In this document: in pieces, positions 1 through 12,649 of the stretch
Layout of the letters: each line of letters starts with the position of its first letter
Position numbering within the stretch: the first letter of the stretch is position 1
Source: Spirometra erinaceieuropaei
Taxonomy: Eukaryota > Platyhelminthes > Cestoda > Diphyllobothriidea > Diphyllobothriidae
Assembly: GCA_902702965.1 (NCBI GenBank)
Contig: CACRXP010000022.1
Span: forward strand, 1,860,201-1,924,200
DNA length: 64,000 nt
Direction of reading: 5' to 3'
The notes under the pieces: generated by a model
What the model was told of the DNA's origin: nothing
The model's input: only the letters and a program-made list of their open reading frames with translations
Databases searched by the model: none
Made by a program: the position numbers and the translations under genes

Positions 1-185
1 GACTCGATTAAACTTTTATTTTCCTCATCCTTCCCAGACAACTTTTTCTATGACACTGAGAAAGGGCCACCGGGAATTTAGCATGCCGCCATTTACTTTC
101 CGTATCTGGTCACATTTCCTTACTTTTTGAGTCGTATCGCTTCCTAGGATCCCTCACCAGAAATGTTAATTATTCCAATTTTGCA
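1..185. other. Left edge, no feature recognised
   Basis: This stretch precedes the first copy of the 163 bp repeat. I see no coding potential or repeat shared with the rest of the window. Confidence 0.4.
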
Positions 186-520
186 GTTCATGCATCGTGG
201 CCTCACAGAATGCGCACCTTCGATGCTCTTGGCGAAAGCTTCTGTATTCGTCATATGCTAGTAGTCTGGTCGCATCTCCCTTACCCTTTCCTCGGTTGGA
301 CTCGGACGAATGTAACCGACCGCATTTGGGTTCCTATCGCCTCGAGACTGAGTTTCATAGTGTCCTCACAGAATGCGCTCCATCGACGCTCTTGGCGAAG
401 CCTTCTATATTAGCCATATATTAGTAATCTGGTCGTATCCCCTTGGCCATATCCTCGGATGGACACGGTTGAATGAAACCGACCGCATCTGAGTTCCTAT
501 CAGCTCGAGACTGGTTTCCA
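186..520 (+). repeat. Tandem ~163 bp repeat, two units
   Basis: Two head-to-tail units are visible. The phrase CCTCACAGAATGCGC begins at 201 and again at 364, giving a period of 163 bp. The block opens with GTTCATGCATCGTG at 186, and the same opening marks the inverted copy at 1880-2092, so the unit has a defined left border. The second unit runs into a unique-looking tail (about 520-700) that a diverged copy near 3700-3870 resembles. Several frames of the unit are open, but these are repeat by-products and not genes. Confidence 0.8.
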
Positions 521-664
521 ATTTCGCCACTTATTTATCTTATTCAAGGCCACATACAGGCCAGTTCTGACTTACCCGCCTACGTACCATTTTATGTAAT
601 CCGTTACACAATGCCATATACAGCTGACATTTATTTCGGCCATGTTGATGTCCGACTATATTCC

Positions 665-702
665 ATTATATGTATATGTATCTATATGTATATGTATATA
701 TT
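665..702. repeat. TA/TATG-rich simple sequence
   Basis: A short run of alternating TATG and TA motifs in the tail of the 163 bp repeat block. No coding meaning is suggested. Confidence 0.6.
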
Positions 703-884
703 GAAGGGTTACAGGCAGAGCCCTTGATGACCCTATTTATGTACAGTGCTTTCGCAGATTCATACTCAAAAATAAAACAAAATTGCAGGCATTTAAAATG
801 TGATTGGGTCACAGTTCAATCGTAATCATAAGGTAGTGCCTGGGGTCACTGTAAATTAGTGCGGAAGATTGTATATGACAGATT

Positions 885-2141
885 TTACAAAACTGGCTGT
901 GCAAAGTCATGCTGTACAAGCCGATTTCTGTCGAAAACTAGACGAGCAAGTTTTCTTTTAAACACACAAACTGTGTCAGCCGTCACCATCTCGCTTGGAA
1001 GCGAGTTCCACGGTCTGACAACCCGCTGGCTGAATGAAAATTTTCGTCGGTCTAAACGCGTGCGCTCATTCCCGAATTTGTATGCATGGCCGCGTAGTTG
1101 GTTTGTACGGGCGAACTCACAGAAGTCCTCTTATCTTAATGAGCAACCCTGGCCGCGAACAATCCGGAACGTCCAGAGTAGCCTGCAGTTTATTTGTCTA
1201 TAAGAGAGAGGGAATAGGCCAAGGAAATTCAGCCTCTCCTGATAAGACAAATGCTTTAGACCGTCGACCATCTTTGTCGCTCTGCGTTGCACCTGTTCGA
1301 GTAAGTTGATATCCTTCCTCATCCATGGTGAAGCTGCTGGCATTCCATACTCTAGATGAGGTCTTACAAAGACACCAAAGAGTCTTTCGAAAAGTTCGGG
1401 AGGAAATATTTTAAATGCACGTCTGATCCAATGTAAAGTACTAGTTGCCTTCTGGACCATCTTTCTGCAGTGTTCTGATGGCGATAGACTTGTGGTCGTC
1501 AATACACCCAGATCTCTGTCTCTTTCCACAGTTTCTAACCTCGTCGCGTCAATATAGTACTGGTGTTTGGGAGAGGCATTGCGGCCGGTGTTCAGGTGCA
1601 AGACTACGCATTTGGACACATTAAACTTCAAAAGCCATATATTCGACCAAGCACACAGTTTTTTGATGTTCGACTGCAACTTCTCTCCATCATCATCACA
1701 CTTGACTTCACTCCATATTTTTATGTCATCCGCGAACATGAGGGCCTCGCAATTCACTTCGCTGATGCAGTCATTAACATAAATCAGAAAGAGTACTGGT
1801 CCTAAGACTGAACCCTGTGGAACACCACTTTCCACCTTTACCCATTCCGAGGCAGGATTACTAACGACGACTCTTTGTAGTCTTTGTAGTCGATGGAGCG
1901 CATTCTGTGAGGGCACGATGAAAACCAGTCTCGAGGCTATAGGAACCCAGATGCGGTCGGTTACATTCATCCGAGTCCATCCGAGAATGGGGCAAGGGAG
2001 ATGCGACCAGACTACTAGTATATGGCGAATACCGAAGGTTTCGCCAAGAGCGTCGGTGGAGCACATTCTGTGAGGGCACGATGCATGAACTGAATAATTG
2101 CCTTCTTTCTGCGTAATCCAATTCCGAGTCCAATCCAGCAT
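885..2141 (-). pseudogene. Non-LTR (CR1/jockey-type) reverse transcriptase remnant
   Basis: Reading leftwards from 2141 the frame gives a thumb/palm fragment of a non-LTR reverse transcriptase. The box SGVPQGSVLGPVLFLIYVND is present, followed by the catalytic MFADDIKIW. Further on is the C-terminal half typical of these elements (LERDRDLGVL-like segment, RPHLEYG, VQRRATKM). The main frame stops at 1131, but homology continues in another frame to a stop at 885-887, including a segment like RVVRPWNSLPSEMV that normally ends such proteins. One frameshift is therefore needed. The N-terminal RT motifs, including motif A, are missing. Between NWIT and QRVVV the frame is occupied by the 163 bp repeat instead of RT sequence. 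Family placement is from motif pattern only; it cannot be active as it stands. Confidence 0.85.
1880..2092 (-). repeat. 163 bp repeat inserted inside the RT frame
   Basis: On the minus strand this is about 1.3 units of the same repeat as at 186-520. It starts with the same GTTCATGCATCGTG border, and the CCTCACAGAATG phrase recurs 163 bp apart (reverse complements at 2064 and 1901). It lies between RT segments that normally adjoin each other, and the reading frame stays open through it. The right border falls in a short CTACAAAGA duplication next to the resumed RT sequence. Confidence 0.75.
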
Positions 2142-2214
2142 TGGTTTCTATTTGAACGATCCTGGAATTTTGTGCTCTGAGATTTCTTAATAGAATCACT
2201 GCCCTTCGTAATGA

Positions 2215-3286
2215 GCAGCAGTCAGTGCAAGTTATCTATTCAGATTGTATCTAGGCCTTTGACAATGTTCCCCATAGACGTCTTTTAGTAAAATTGGAAG
2301 CTCTCGACATCCGGCCGCCTCTACTCGACTTCATAATGTCCTATCTGTCCAACCGATATCAGAAACTCATCGTCTGTAATAACTGCTCGACACCTCGCTC
2401 GAGCCCGAGTGGCGTTCTTCAAGGCACGATTCTTGGTCTGCTACTCCTTCTTTACATCAATGATATTTAGACTGAACTTGAAAAATCGCAAACTTGTATT
2501 TATGCCGATGACGTCAAGTGTGTTTTCTCATATTCCAAGGACATAGCAAATGTGTGTGTTGAAAAAAGTAATTCCGATTTAATACACTTAAGTAGATGGG
2601 GTTTAACATGGCAGATGGAGTCTTCATCATCCAAGTGTAGTTCCGCGTCTTTTGGTCCTGCCAAACTACTGCATCCCAAAAATTTTCAGAATAACCCACC
2701 CTCCAAACGCCTCACCATAAAGGACATAGGTCTAAGTTATACAAATAAGCTTGCTTTATCACCTCATGCAGATAGAATCTCTGCCAAAGCCTCGCAGATA
2801 GGTGGATTCATTTCGCATAATTTTTTCCTTCCGGAAATGAAGCTAGGACTTTATCAAATGTGTGTTCTTACAGTCGTCGTATACTGCCGTCCTTCCTTCG
2901 GTTTAATGAACGTCTGTGACCGTTATAATATCGAAAATGTTCAGAGGGTTTTCATCCGGAAACTGTTCTCTCAAGCTTCGTCCGGCATTTCTTATGCTCA
3001 GTGATGTCAGCTGGCGAACATAAAGTTTTTGTAGGTCATAAAACTCGAAGTTGGGCTTTGCTTCCTTTTCGCATCAACTCTAGCTCCAATCTTCCACTCA
3101 TTGACAATCCCACCCCCGGGTTATCTGCCTTATGACACGCTCAACTCCCCCCTAGTGATTCCGCCGCCTCTTTGCACTACATCTAAACGCTTCCTCTTTT
3201 TTGCTTTCAAATATTCCTTCCTTTGGAACAATCTTCCGCCAGAAATTAGGTCATCGCCTAAAATACAGGTATGTAAGTCGAAATAA
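2215..3286 (+). pseudogene. Second non-LTR reverse transcriptase remnant
   Basis: Plus-strand translation shows an RT series in order: an AFDNVPHRRLL-type motif A with an in-frame stop just before it, then a degraded GVLQGTILGLLLLLYIND box followed by a stop, then YADDVKCVF (motif C), and a long C-terminal part at 2552-3004. After a stop at 3002 and frame changes, a tail ending FAFKYSFLWNNLPPEIRS closes the element at the stop at 3286, as CR1/jockey RTs do. It is arranged divergently with the minus-strand RT at 885-2141, the two 5' sides meeting near 2150-2215. At least three lesions make it a pseudogene. It differs clearly in sequence from the neighbouring RT, so the pair are two families or old subfamilies and not a simple inversion. 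Confidence 0.8.
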
Positions 3287-3529
3287 CGCAAACACCTTAC
3301 ACCGAAAATAATAAAGGTACTATTAACGGTCTCATTCCCGAACACTCAACTCCTTGACTTCGAGAGCGGTCCTCCAGGGATTGAGTGGTAGATCAAGTGG
3401 AAACCCTCAATTATATCATTAGGAACCCTGTTTTGAATATGTTTCCAAATCCACTTGTATCATTCCTCCTTCATAGGGACAATTTTCGCGGTTCGTGATG
3501 TCATCTCCTAATTTCGACCTCAAGCCTCT

Positions 3530-3870
3530 GTCGACGCTCACGGCGGAATCATCTGTATCCGACATCTACTAGTAGTTTGTTCGGTCTAAAAAAGGTTCCC
3601 AATATCGTATCTCCATTACCCCTCCTAGACTGGACTCGAAGCGGACCGTTTCTGATCGCGTCTTGGTTCCTCTTGTCTCGCAACTTTAAGGCGAGTTGCC
3701 TCTTACGGTGTACGAATTCTGCCCTGACGATGTCGGTATCTAATCCCTTATGTACTACCGCACGCAGGACAGTCCTATCTTACCCGTCTACGTACTCCTT
3801 TATAGGTGACAGTTTTTGCCCTTTTGATGTCCGTTTAAATTCCATTACACATTACTGCATGCAGGCTGGT
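3530..3870 (+). repeat. Diverged copy of the 163 bp repeat and its tail
   Basis: The region follows the order of the block at 364-700: a CGACGCT..GGCG phrase, an ACTAGTAGT..TTCGG phrase, TGGACTCG, then GACCG..TGGTTCCT, and a tail with ACCCGTCTACGTACTCC and GATGTCCG..ATTCCATTA. Identity is patchy. The two direct copies bracket the RT pair. The open frame at 3577-3897 looks like a by-product. Confidence 0.55.
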
Positions 3871-5374
3871 CCTGCTCGCACGCTTATCCTTTCATGATTG
3901 ACAGGTTTTTCTATTTTATAATTAACCCAATTACATTTATTTTGTTTGTTGGGTAAAGGAGTTTTTCACTGTTGGTTAAGCATTTTTCTTACCAAACTGT
4001 TTATTCAGAAAGCATGAACAGAAAACTCTGGAGATTCTGTGTTCATGCTGTAACATTCACATGAAAATTTATTTCTATTTGCTAAGATGGGGCCCCAAGG
4101 GTCTTTAATATAATTGATTTTTATTCACTAACCTTTTTAGCTAGATGATCTGCTGTGGTTTATAAGGACAGAGAATATGAACATGGTAAAAGTAAGCATA
4201 TCTTAAAAACTACAACACAGGTGTCATTTAAGCAGAGGAAAAAGTCCTGACCGTAGGAAAGAACGTTGTAAACACATATGAACAGACAACGTAGACGAAA
4301 ATGTAGTAGACTCATGTCTTCGGACGGTTTTAAGTAATAAAACACTCCTAACCCAGTCAGTTACATTTTTGAGGCGACCAAAAGCGTAAACGTATTTATG
4401 AAAGGTCCGAGATTGTCCACAACAGAAAATGTGCTTACCCGAAGGTCAGAATATTTGAACTTTTGTTTCCTTCGAAATTTCGAGTAAAGATTTCAATTAA
4501 CGTATTGGGAATTCTGGGGCAAGACATTTAGTTAAAAATACTCTACTGTTTGTGAGTTATAATCACACATTCATTAGGAGAATCATGCTAAAAATTCGGA
4601 TGTACTAAGCGATTTCATCAAAAAAAACACTTTCGAGAGAGGATGATGACCAGCATCACGGAAAAGGTTAATGCTCTGAAGCTTTCGTGACGGGAAATGA
4701 AGTGCATCAGAGCTGCGTATACGCTACCACCTGTTTCTTAGATTCTCCGCTGCGCTGTTGGATGTCACTAGTTAGGAGAGACAAGGAATGGACATAGACT
4801 ATCTGGCTGACGACAACTTTTCAGCTTTCGATGGATGCACACGTGCTGAAGAGTCTAAACGAACCGCGTCCACAAGCCACTGTCAACGGATGACAACAAA
4901 TTAACAACCAGAATCCCTGTTATTGTTGAAATCTCACTCTTTCTTATCACATTGTCCATCGTATTGCAGTAGAAATTTTTCCAACTGACTTTCGACGCCA
5001 ATATAAATAAAGTCATATTTTGTGGAAAACAGGCACAAAATTACTCTTCTTGCATTCTTTTGGTTGCAAATTGCGTCTTCTGTAAATTTCTAACATGAGG
5101 AAAGGGTATCTTTTGTTTCTAAACACGTTGTAAATAAGCCTTTTTATAACCGCAAAGCCTGCAGACGGCTGAGTCGTTTCTGAATAAACATCATGCAATT
5201 TGCGAAATTCCGGGTAGGTTTTTTTCGCTCAGAGTTTAAAATACTCACTTTACTTCCTCATAAACGATCCGAAGACGAAGACGACGGCGTATTTGCACTC
5301 TTATCCCAGTTTTCATGGGGTTTCTGTGATTTAGTGGTAGTAGTTAGACCAGCTCTTGCACCTCTTTAGAAGAC

Positions 5375-5623
5375 ATGTCTGGTGCGGTGGCCCTCGCATC
5401 CAGAATCTTCGATCGTTCTATTTACGCTTCCGACCAAGGACTATCACAACATATCAGGAACGTAGTTACCATGATGAGTATGAAGTACGAGAATGGACCT
5501 TGTGATGATTGTGCATATATCGTGATCAGAGTAAAACAAAGTGAAAATCAGCTTACTGGCCTAAGGAAGCTCAAGCAGCAGAACCTTGATGATCATAGGA
5601 AGGCTGCCATTTTTGTGAAATAA
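5375..5623 (+). CDS. Anonymous 82-codon open frame
   Basis: An ATG-initiated frame of 82 residues with a mixed, protein-like composition (a cluster NGPCDDCAY and a basic, glutamine-rich C-terminal third). I recognise no domain and no partner exon. It lies in otherwise featureless AT-rich DNA, so a chance frame or a fragment of an old retroposed sequence is as likely as a gene. Confidence 0.18.
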   Translation: MSGAVALASRIFDRSIYASDQGLSQHIRNVVTMMSMKYENGPCDDCAYIVIRVKQSENQLTGLRKLKQQNLDDHRKAAIFVK

Positions 5624-8600
5624 AAAACATACATAGGATTTCTATTATGCCTATAAAAGATGCGCATATAAAAATTGCTCGGGGAGATCCAACGTAACTA
5701 AGTACGCGAAGGGTTACCACCATCAAGGGACACGGATGTTTTTGAGACCTGTTCAACCGATGCTAGGCTACGCGTTTCCCAGACGGCACAGGCCATTTAG
5801 GAAGAAGGACAACTAAATAATTACTGCAGTAGACCAGGCTTGCCAGTCGTAGGGTTTAAAAAAGTAAACGCAGCTGCGCACCAAAAAGTTGCTCTGAAAG
5901 TCCTGACAGTTGATGTAGTTCCCTGTGCTTCCCAGTAAATTGACTGATTACCAAAAGTACACTTTTAATCAGGCGATTTAAAGCAAATAACTATACATTT
6001 ACATTATAGTATGTTTCACGAAATGTCTCCTCCTTCAGGTTCTCATCTCCATCAAATAAAATGAAGCATTTTTTAAATATCTTTGATTTTGTTTGAACTG
6101 TCCAAGCGTAAATACATTTACCAGCCGCTGTATTCAGATGGCTGTCCCACCAAGTGGGTTGTGCGAGTCTTAATAAATGTAAATTGATATTTAAGTTTTG
6201 TCTACCTGTAAATTTCGATCTCACCTTAGCAATAAAACCTTCAGATTTTGCTTTTATGCAACAGGACTTTGACTGGCAGACGGCATTTTAATTTTTTTGT
6301 CATCCAGCATTTCATTTTTTGTTTACTGAGCCATCCGCAACACTAAGGGTGTATTGACTCGATATGCTAACCAATACGATTCATTTAATTTGTCTTTCAT
6401 TATTCCTTGCGGTAAGCCTGTCAACTCACGCGTTCCACGCCGCTCACGCGAAATAATGGCGCGCCCGCGTGTGCGCGCAATCGAAATGCGACTAAAGAAC
6501 GGCAACCAATAAAATCCCAGATTGCTTAGGCGAGGTGGCCAATTACGTGACAGACATACATATCTCGATAAATCGCTATTCACGTATATCTACTCGATAT
6601 CTATTGCTACTAGGGATCTATCAGCAACCATTATACAATGATACCATTATTAGCAAAGTTTGCTAATAAATCTCAAGAGAAACTCGCTTTAAAAAATTAG
6701 CGACTCTTGTTACGCCTAAGCCTGGAGTTTGTTCAGTTTATCGAGGAGAAACGGTACAGCGCTTTACAGCGATACCAGTTGGTCTCGCAGTACGTCCGTA
6801 TACTGTCGTTCATTATTATGCAATCCACATTCACAACTAAGTTGCAGTCTAATTTTCCCTCATCTTGCAAAAATTATTTGCTGCATTATCACAACACCCT
6901 TACCTCGATCATCACTTGCGGCCGAAGTCGAATTAATGTTAAATTTTCCCTTTTTTATGTTTCGCACAAAAGGCGTTTGTACGTTAACTAATCAGAGCTG
7001 CTGCTCGACAGACTCTATTGCGTTCTGTGACGACAGGTGTTTTTTTGCTGGACAGAAAGGGCTGAGTGTCCGGGTTACACTGAAACAGCACATCAGCCAC
7101 AAAAATATAACTAGCAGTCGGACCCTGATATTATTTCCATTGCATTACAACGCTACCGGTGTATCCTAGAACTGTTTCAGGAGCCGTGTCGTTTTCCAAA
7201 AACTACCGAGCTATTACAGTCTTCTTCATGAATATTAACCAAGATGTTTCCAGCTGCACTATTTTATACTGCAAAATGTACTAAACTAATTCGTCCTTCA
7301 AAGACTACCTATCTTGGGTAATGCCAGGATATAACACAAAATCATTAGGCTTATCGGAGTGTGTAGACTAACATCAGCAAGCTACTAGATCTTTTGTGAA
7401 TTATTATAGATATCAAGATATCGACCCTGAGTTTTACGTGTAACTGCTCCTTTATTGTAAAGGCGACATTTCGACCGTCGCAGTCGGCGACGCTCGCTGT
7501 AGTTGCACGAGATGGGCTCAGGGGCAACTTTTACGGAACTTTGTTAACAGTAAAGTGGACTTGCAATGCGATTGCCTCACCCATTTCTCCCTTCTTTGCT
7601 CTGCTGTGGTGGTAAGACGATAGAATTACTGAGATGACTGCAGGAGAACTTAGTGGCGACAAAACTAAACGGCCGTCTGTGCGCGCCGCACATTATCTAG
7701 CCGTCACACCAGTGCAGCATGTCACCCTTGGGTACCTAGGATCCCACCGATCTTGCAAATGATCAGCTTGTTTCTTTGGTTAAATGTTTTTCATTTAACT
7801 ATCCTCATCTGGTTGTTACATATTTAATCATGGCAGTTGGCTGTAGTGAAGACAACGCATATTTGCTTTGAGGTGGGTTCCACACTATCGACCTTTCTCT
7901 CCCCTGTCTTGGTCTATAAACCAACTGCAAATGAGATTGACTGTGCGCTGATGTGGGCTGAATGTCTTTATCAGGACTCGCACGGGCCCGACACGGTTCG
8001 CCAAGCGCGTGGACCAAATCGTGGAATAAAAAGAAAGCCAACTACTAAGACTTCCGGTGGATATTTTTTCGAAGCTGATTCCCGAAATCTGATCTCATAA
8101 ATTCTTTCTTGTAGTCATACTTATTTTCATAGTCGGTTTCTTCAGCCACTTTATTAGTTTAGCTAATATTGTCCAGTTTACTGCTGCCGTTCATTCAGCC
8201 GCTTAGAAAGCGTTTGAGATTGAGGAAGATATCATCTATGACCATCGATGAAGCCGTGTAGAATAGTACAAATGTCAAAGATGGGAGGGTGTTTACGGTA
8301 ATGAGTGGGAGTACGCTGTGCCATGGTAGACATTGAGTTGGTCCGAATATTCTACGTGGGCAAAGGAGAGGGCTCTTTATTGGTGCGGTCGCTGTTCCGC
8401 CCTTCTTCGCAAGTGTTCTGGAATATCTCTATAAATGAACTGCTCGGGACATACATTCATTTTTATTTCGTTATTCGCCTAAAGCATTCCATAGAAAAAT
8501 ACTATCATGCTGATCAACCAGCGGATTTAATTTATGTTTTGGCTTAAAAGAACAGAGCTATTAAAGTAAACATGCCTTTCATAACCGTGCCATATTCCAA

Positions 8601-10253
8601 CAGGCGCTTCTTTTAGTTACCTCACCGTATGTTTTATGCAGAAAAGTTGCCGAAAGGGAGGAAACTTCTCTTCTTCCTTCCCCAATGTAAAGTTTATTAC
8701 TGGACGCCATTAATATGTTACGAAATACCATCGGAAATTGGCGGTGTTTCTGCCACAACAAAAGTATTGTAGTAGGCAAGCAAACACCACCACACCGTAC
8801 CAATTAAAAAGGGCTCAATATAAGAGGACCTTATAAGCAATGTCTTCGGCGAGCCAATATGGTTGCGACAGGGGAGAGCAAACGTTCAAAAGCTCAAAAT
8901 ATGTACGATTAGGAGAAGGCTGGAAATCCCCACACTCTACTCAAACATTCTCTCCTCCCCGCGACCTGCTCTAGGATTGGTTCTTCTGTTTCTGTAACAC
9001 ATTTAAGCCGGCGCTTTTCGGAAAAATAAGGTGGAAATCGTAAGAAAATTCTTGACAGTGAATTCCCCCCACAACATCTTCCGCCTACCGGACGTATTAT
9101 GCGGATAAGCTCCAAGCAATCTTATACCTTTTCAACCTAGTTGAAGATATCTCCGCTAGAATTCGTCCTGAGGATGCCCATTTAATACATTCAAAGATTC
9201 AACAAAAAGATGATCGTTGAAGCACCCATCCGTACTTATGTGCATTTCCACTACAATGAGTATAAATTCAGGTTGCGCCTGAACAAAACTCCTCTTGGGA
9301 TATCCATCGGTATGCTCATTCTAAATTTCCTCATCCTCGCATGACTTGAGGAGACTTAAAAGCAGTTAAGGAACCAAAGGAGAACATTTTTTTCCCGTAT
9401 TACCTAAATTTTGCTATCAGCTGGTAGATCACGAGCTGTAGTCTTTTATTTCCGCTCCTCCCATACTTAGGGAAATTCATTGTGGTTTCTGTTTTTACTT
9501 TATCCGCTTCCCTCTGGTAACTGACAGTCATTGTGATACACTCGCAGTTTTTCAAATCATGAAAGTATATTGGATTGATGAAAAACTCCCGAGAACGGTC
9601 GTTTCTTGAGATGTTTTTTTTTGTGAAATAATGACACGCTTTTACTGTGACTGGGATGGTATTTATGTAATTTGTTCCATCCTGAGAATTTATCTAGGTT
9701 TACACTCGGTAATGATTTCCTGTTGTTGATTGGTGTGAAAGATTTCCCAAGGGGTTCATAATATAGCCTCAACCAGCACGCGATAGTTTATACTTTTGCC
9801 TCACATTGTTGAATGAACTCGGAACACAGTCACCTAAACATATTGTATCGATTTTGGCCCTTCGAAGCACAATAAAATTCGCCGCATCTCTCGGATGACT
9901 TTATGACTGTGAACAATTGGTACCTCTCCACTGATTTTTTTCTTATTCAGCGCAAGTTGTTACGTACAGAGTAGAGCCTAGCCCGACGAGTTCTCGTCCG
10001 TATTGTTGAAAAGCCCTTGCATGTCTTTAATTATCTATTTATAATATCGTTTTATCCTTTACAGCCTTTCTTTTCGCCTGAAATATATGTAATCCGACGA
10101 CGAAGCGACACGGCGACTTGATTTGCAGATGTCAGTTGTGAGATGAAAAGGGTAGGGCTTTATAAATGTAAACCTAATACAATTCGTTTTTTGTTGAACC
10201 ACCTACTCAACAAAACGCCCCTACTATCTTTTTCTTATCCTCTTCATACATTT

Positions 10254-10499
10254 TTACATTCCACGCATAACGCCGTCGGATGATGCGTTATGGTATGCTA
10301 TTAACGGCCCATCTATTTCTGATACTAACCAGATCGCCTCTTTATGAACGTGGTCGAGGGTCACTGATTTGGACGCGCAGTATGCACTGAAATGCAGGCA
10401 ACATTGTTGAGCGTCTGCGATATGCATTCCAGCGGAAAAGACTACTATGATGGTGTTTCTGCTGTGGGGAGCGGAGAAATTGGTCATAAATGAATGCAT
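10254..10499 (-). CDS. Anonymous 81-codon open frame
   Basis: An ATG-initiated minus-strand frame. The translation has a plausible amino-acid mix (HIADAQQCC, LDHVHKEAIWLVSEIDG) that suggests a fragment of a former protein-coding sequence, but I cannot name a family. No flanking splice partners were found. Treat as a candidate for a protein search only. Confidence 0.2.
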   Translation of the reverse strand: MHSFMTNFSAPHSRNTIIVVFSAGMHIADAQQCCLHFSAYCASKSVTLDHVHKEAIWLVSEIDGPLIAYHNASSDGVMRGM

Positions 10500-12603
10500 T
10501 TATTCTACTGTATGGTCATTCACCCAAGCATCTTTTCGACTAAATACGTAAATTTCACCCTTAAAAACATAACTACCCAAGCAGCTTGTACTTTTTAATT
10601 TAGTTTTGCTAATTTTAGAAATACAATTTGACTTCCCTTGAAAGAGGCGCAAACCGTTCAGCTCATATACGAATTTTACGAGACGTGGCATCTCCCTCTG
10701 GTTCCATACTCGAAGGTGGTGGGTGTTTCAATTTTAGAGCGCATGCAGTTATATAGAATTTTTAAAGGTTGACGCGATGAGTTGTGTAGCCTTCTATTGC
10801 TGGATTCTTATGTCAGGTGATTGACATCCTTCGGAATATTTTAGACCAGGGAGGTCTCTTTGTAAAGAAAGTTGGGGATAAGCAATTATTTCATAAAATA
10901 GAAGCGAAATGTAATACAAAACGTAGAAAAGGGCGAAGCACAAGTTATCTCGAAGTACACAGGTCCCGGTAAATTGGTAAGACCGAACTATTCTCACTCT
11001 TCGTGCACAAAATCCATGATAACATTGAGGTTTATACAAAATGGGTGCAAGATTTGAATTTGCAAAACAACTTCTCTGGTATATGAAGATTCGTGAAGCT
11101 TTCCCTACAAAGGCAATTTATGGCTTATCTGACGTCGTCGTTGATCGGTAGCCGATCAGTAGACGGCGCGTCCCCTTTTGCAACCTGAGTCAGTTGGCCA
11201 TCGAGGAACGCTCCTGCCTCAACTCAAGGTTACGCCATGTCGACTCAGATCGGGAATATTCTGCATCAGAGGAATGACCGCGGATCTACCTCCATTTTAG
11301 ATCGTTGCTTATTAGTAAGCATGCGACAGCCTCAGTGGTATGCAAACTATCAGCTAGAAAGCAACTCGAAAGTGTGCTAAATATCGTCCTGCAGTCAGGG
11401 TGTCCCCATGCACGCTACTCTCATGTAACCAATTATGATTGAGGTTATACAGGCCTCGAACACTTGGGGGAAATTGCAAGCTACCCAGTGACTGCTTTTA
11501 TTTCGGACGTGATTGGCTAATAACTGCCGGTAAACTTCTCAATCAGCGACGAGCATGTTAGAGCTCTTAAATTTGCCTATTTCATGAGAGCCGGCCGCGC
11601 ATTCTTACCAAGGCAATATATTCCACTTGAACGCACACTGGAAATGCTTACCTCGCTTTTCCGAGCTGCCTTGTTTATCATAGAATGTAGTACGGAGTCA
11701 GACAGTTTAAAATTTGATTTCTCGATCAGTAGATTCAACCGCGCATGGCCAGAGGAGCAATTGATGTGGGAACAGAACTGACCCCACATGTGGCCGGAAA
11801 ACAAAGGACGATGATCATGACAAAACTGAAGCAAGTGATGAGTAGGGAGAACGGCTGTCAATCCGCGACTATCTGCGCTACATACATAACAAGGCGCGCA
11901 AATGGAGTCTAGTAGTAAGACATCGTCGGGCCTTGACGAGAAAAGTCACCTTGCGAGGCTACACCCGAAATAAACCTACGTCACAGAACGTCATTGCCTA
12001 TTTTGACATGGCACCTGGGAACGGTCTTTTCACTACGCGAGTCCGGCGTGTTATACAGCTTTCGCCATGAAAAACGAAACCCTTTGATGGATCCAATGTG
12101 CATACTCCAAAGCAGCCAAATTATCCTGCTTATCTAATGTTAAAGATCAGTTGGTTTCTGAACTCATATGCTATAACACGGCTAGTAGAAAGTAGTGAAC
12201 ACGGACAAAAATTGTGGTTTTCGGCCTCATATCTGATTCTCAAGAGTTGAGACGCTGGCTGGCGTGATGATTGCTCGGCCATCTGGCTCACCGGCTTGCG
12301 CGCTCCCCGAGTGGTCAATTACTTTGGCCAGCCTATGCCTCTATACGGAATATGAAGTGGGGATGTCGTTACACTTGTTGATCGACCGAGGTCTCGTGAA
12401 CCATGACTCAAGCAACTCGCGGCTCACGCGATTATCCCCTCTCACGATAATTTTGGCCTCATCCAACACGGGTGATAATATTTCGGCAATTAATAACTTG
12501 CATGCCGGCCATCAAGCAATTAGCACACCAGCGGGCAACAATCCTTGATGAAAGGGAGCGTAGTTAATTGCTATAGGTATGCGGTAGCATAGCGACTGCA
12601 TCC

Positions 12604-12610
12604 TATAAAT
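12604..12610 (+). promoter_or_regulatory. TATA box in ribozyme-bearing repeat
   Basis: TATAAAT occurs at the same distance (51 nt) before the ribozyme core in the three related copies at 12.6, 53.7 and 56.4 kb. It could position transcription start just upstream of the ribozyme. Promoter activity is inference. Confidence 0.4.
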
Positions 12611-12649
12611 ACTGCAACTTCCTGTGCACGAGTCACCCATTTCTGCCAC

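Larger units (their letters stand above)
3898..12487. other. Non-coding or unrecognised AT-rich DNA
   Basis: No conserved domain, splice-linked exon chain or repeat family shared with the rest of the window was recognised here, apart from the two anonymous open frames listed separately. There is a GC-richer patch at about 7450-7750 and another at 11120-11330. Either could be old mobile DNA, but I could not match them to anything in the window. Confidence 0.4.

Noticed and set aside
197..424. Two overlapping plus-strand open frames
   Set aside because: Both are translations of the tandem repeat and show no independent protein character.
1861..2199. Second minus-strand open frame overlapping the RT
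   Set aside because: It is the 163 bp repeat read in another frame; the repeat is open in several frames.
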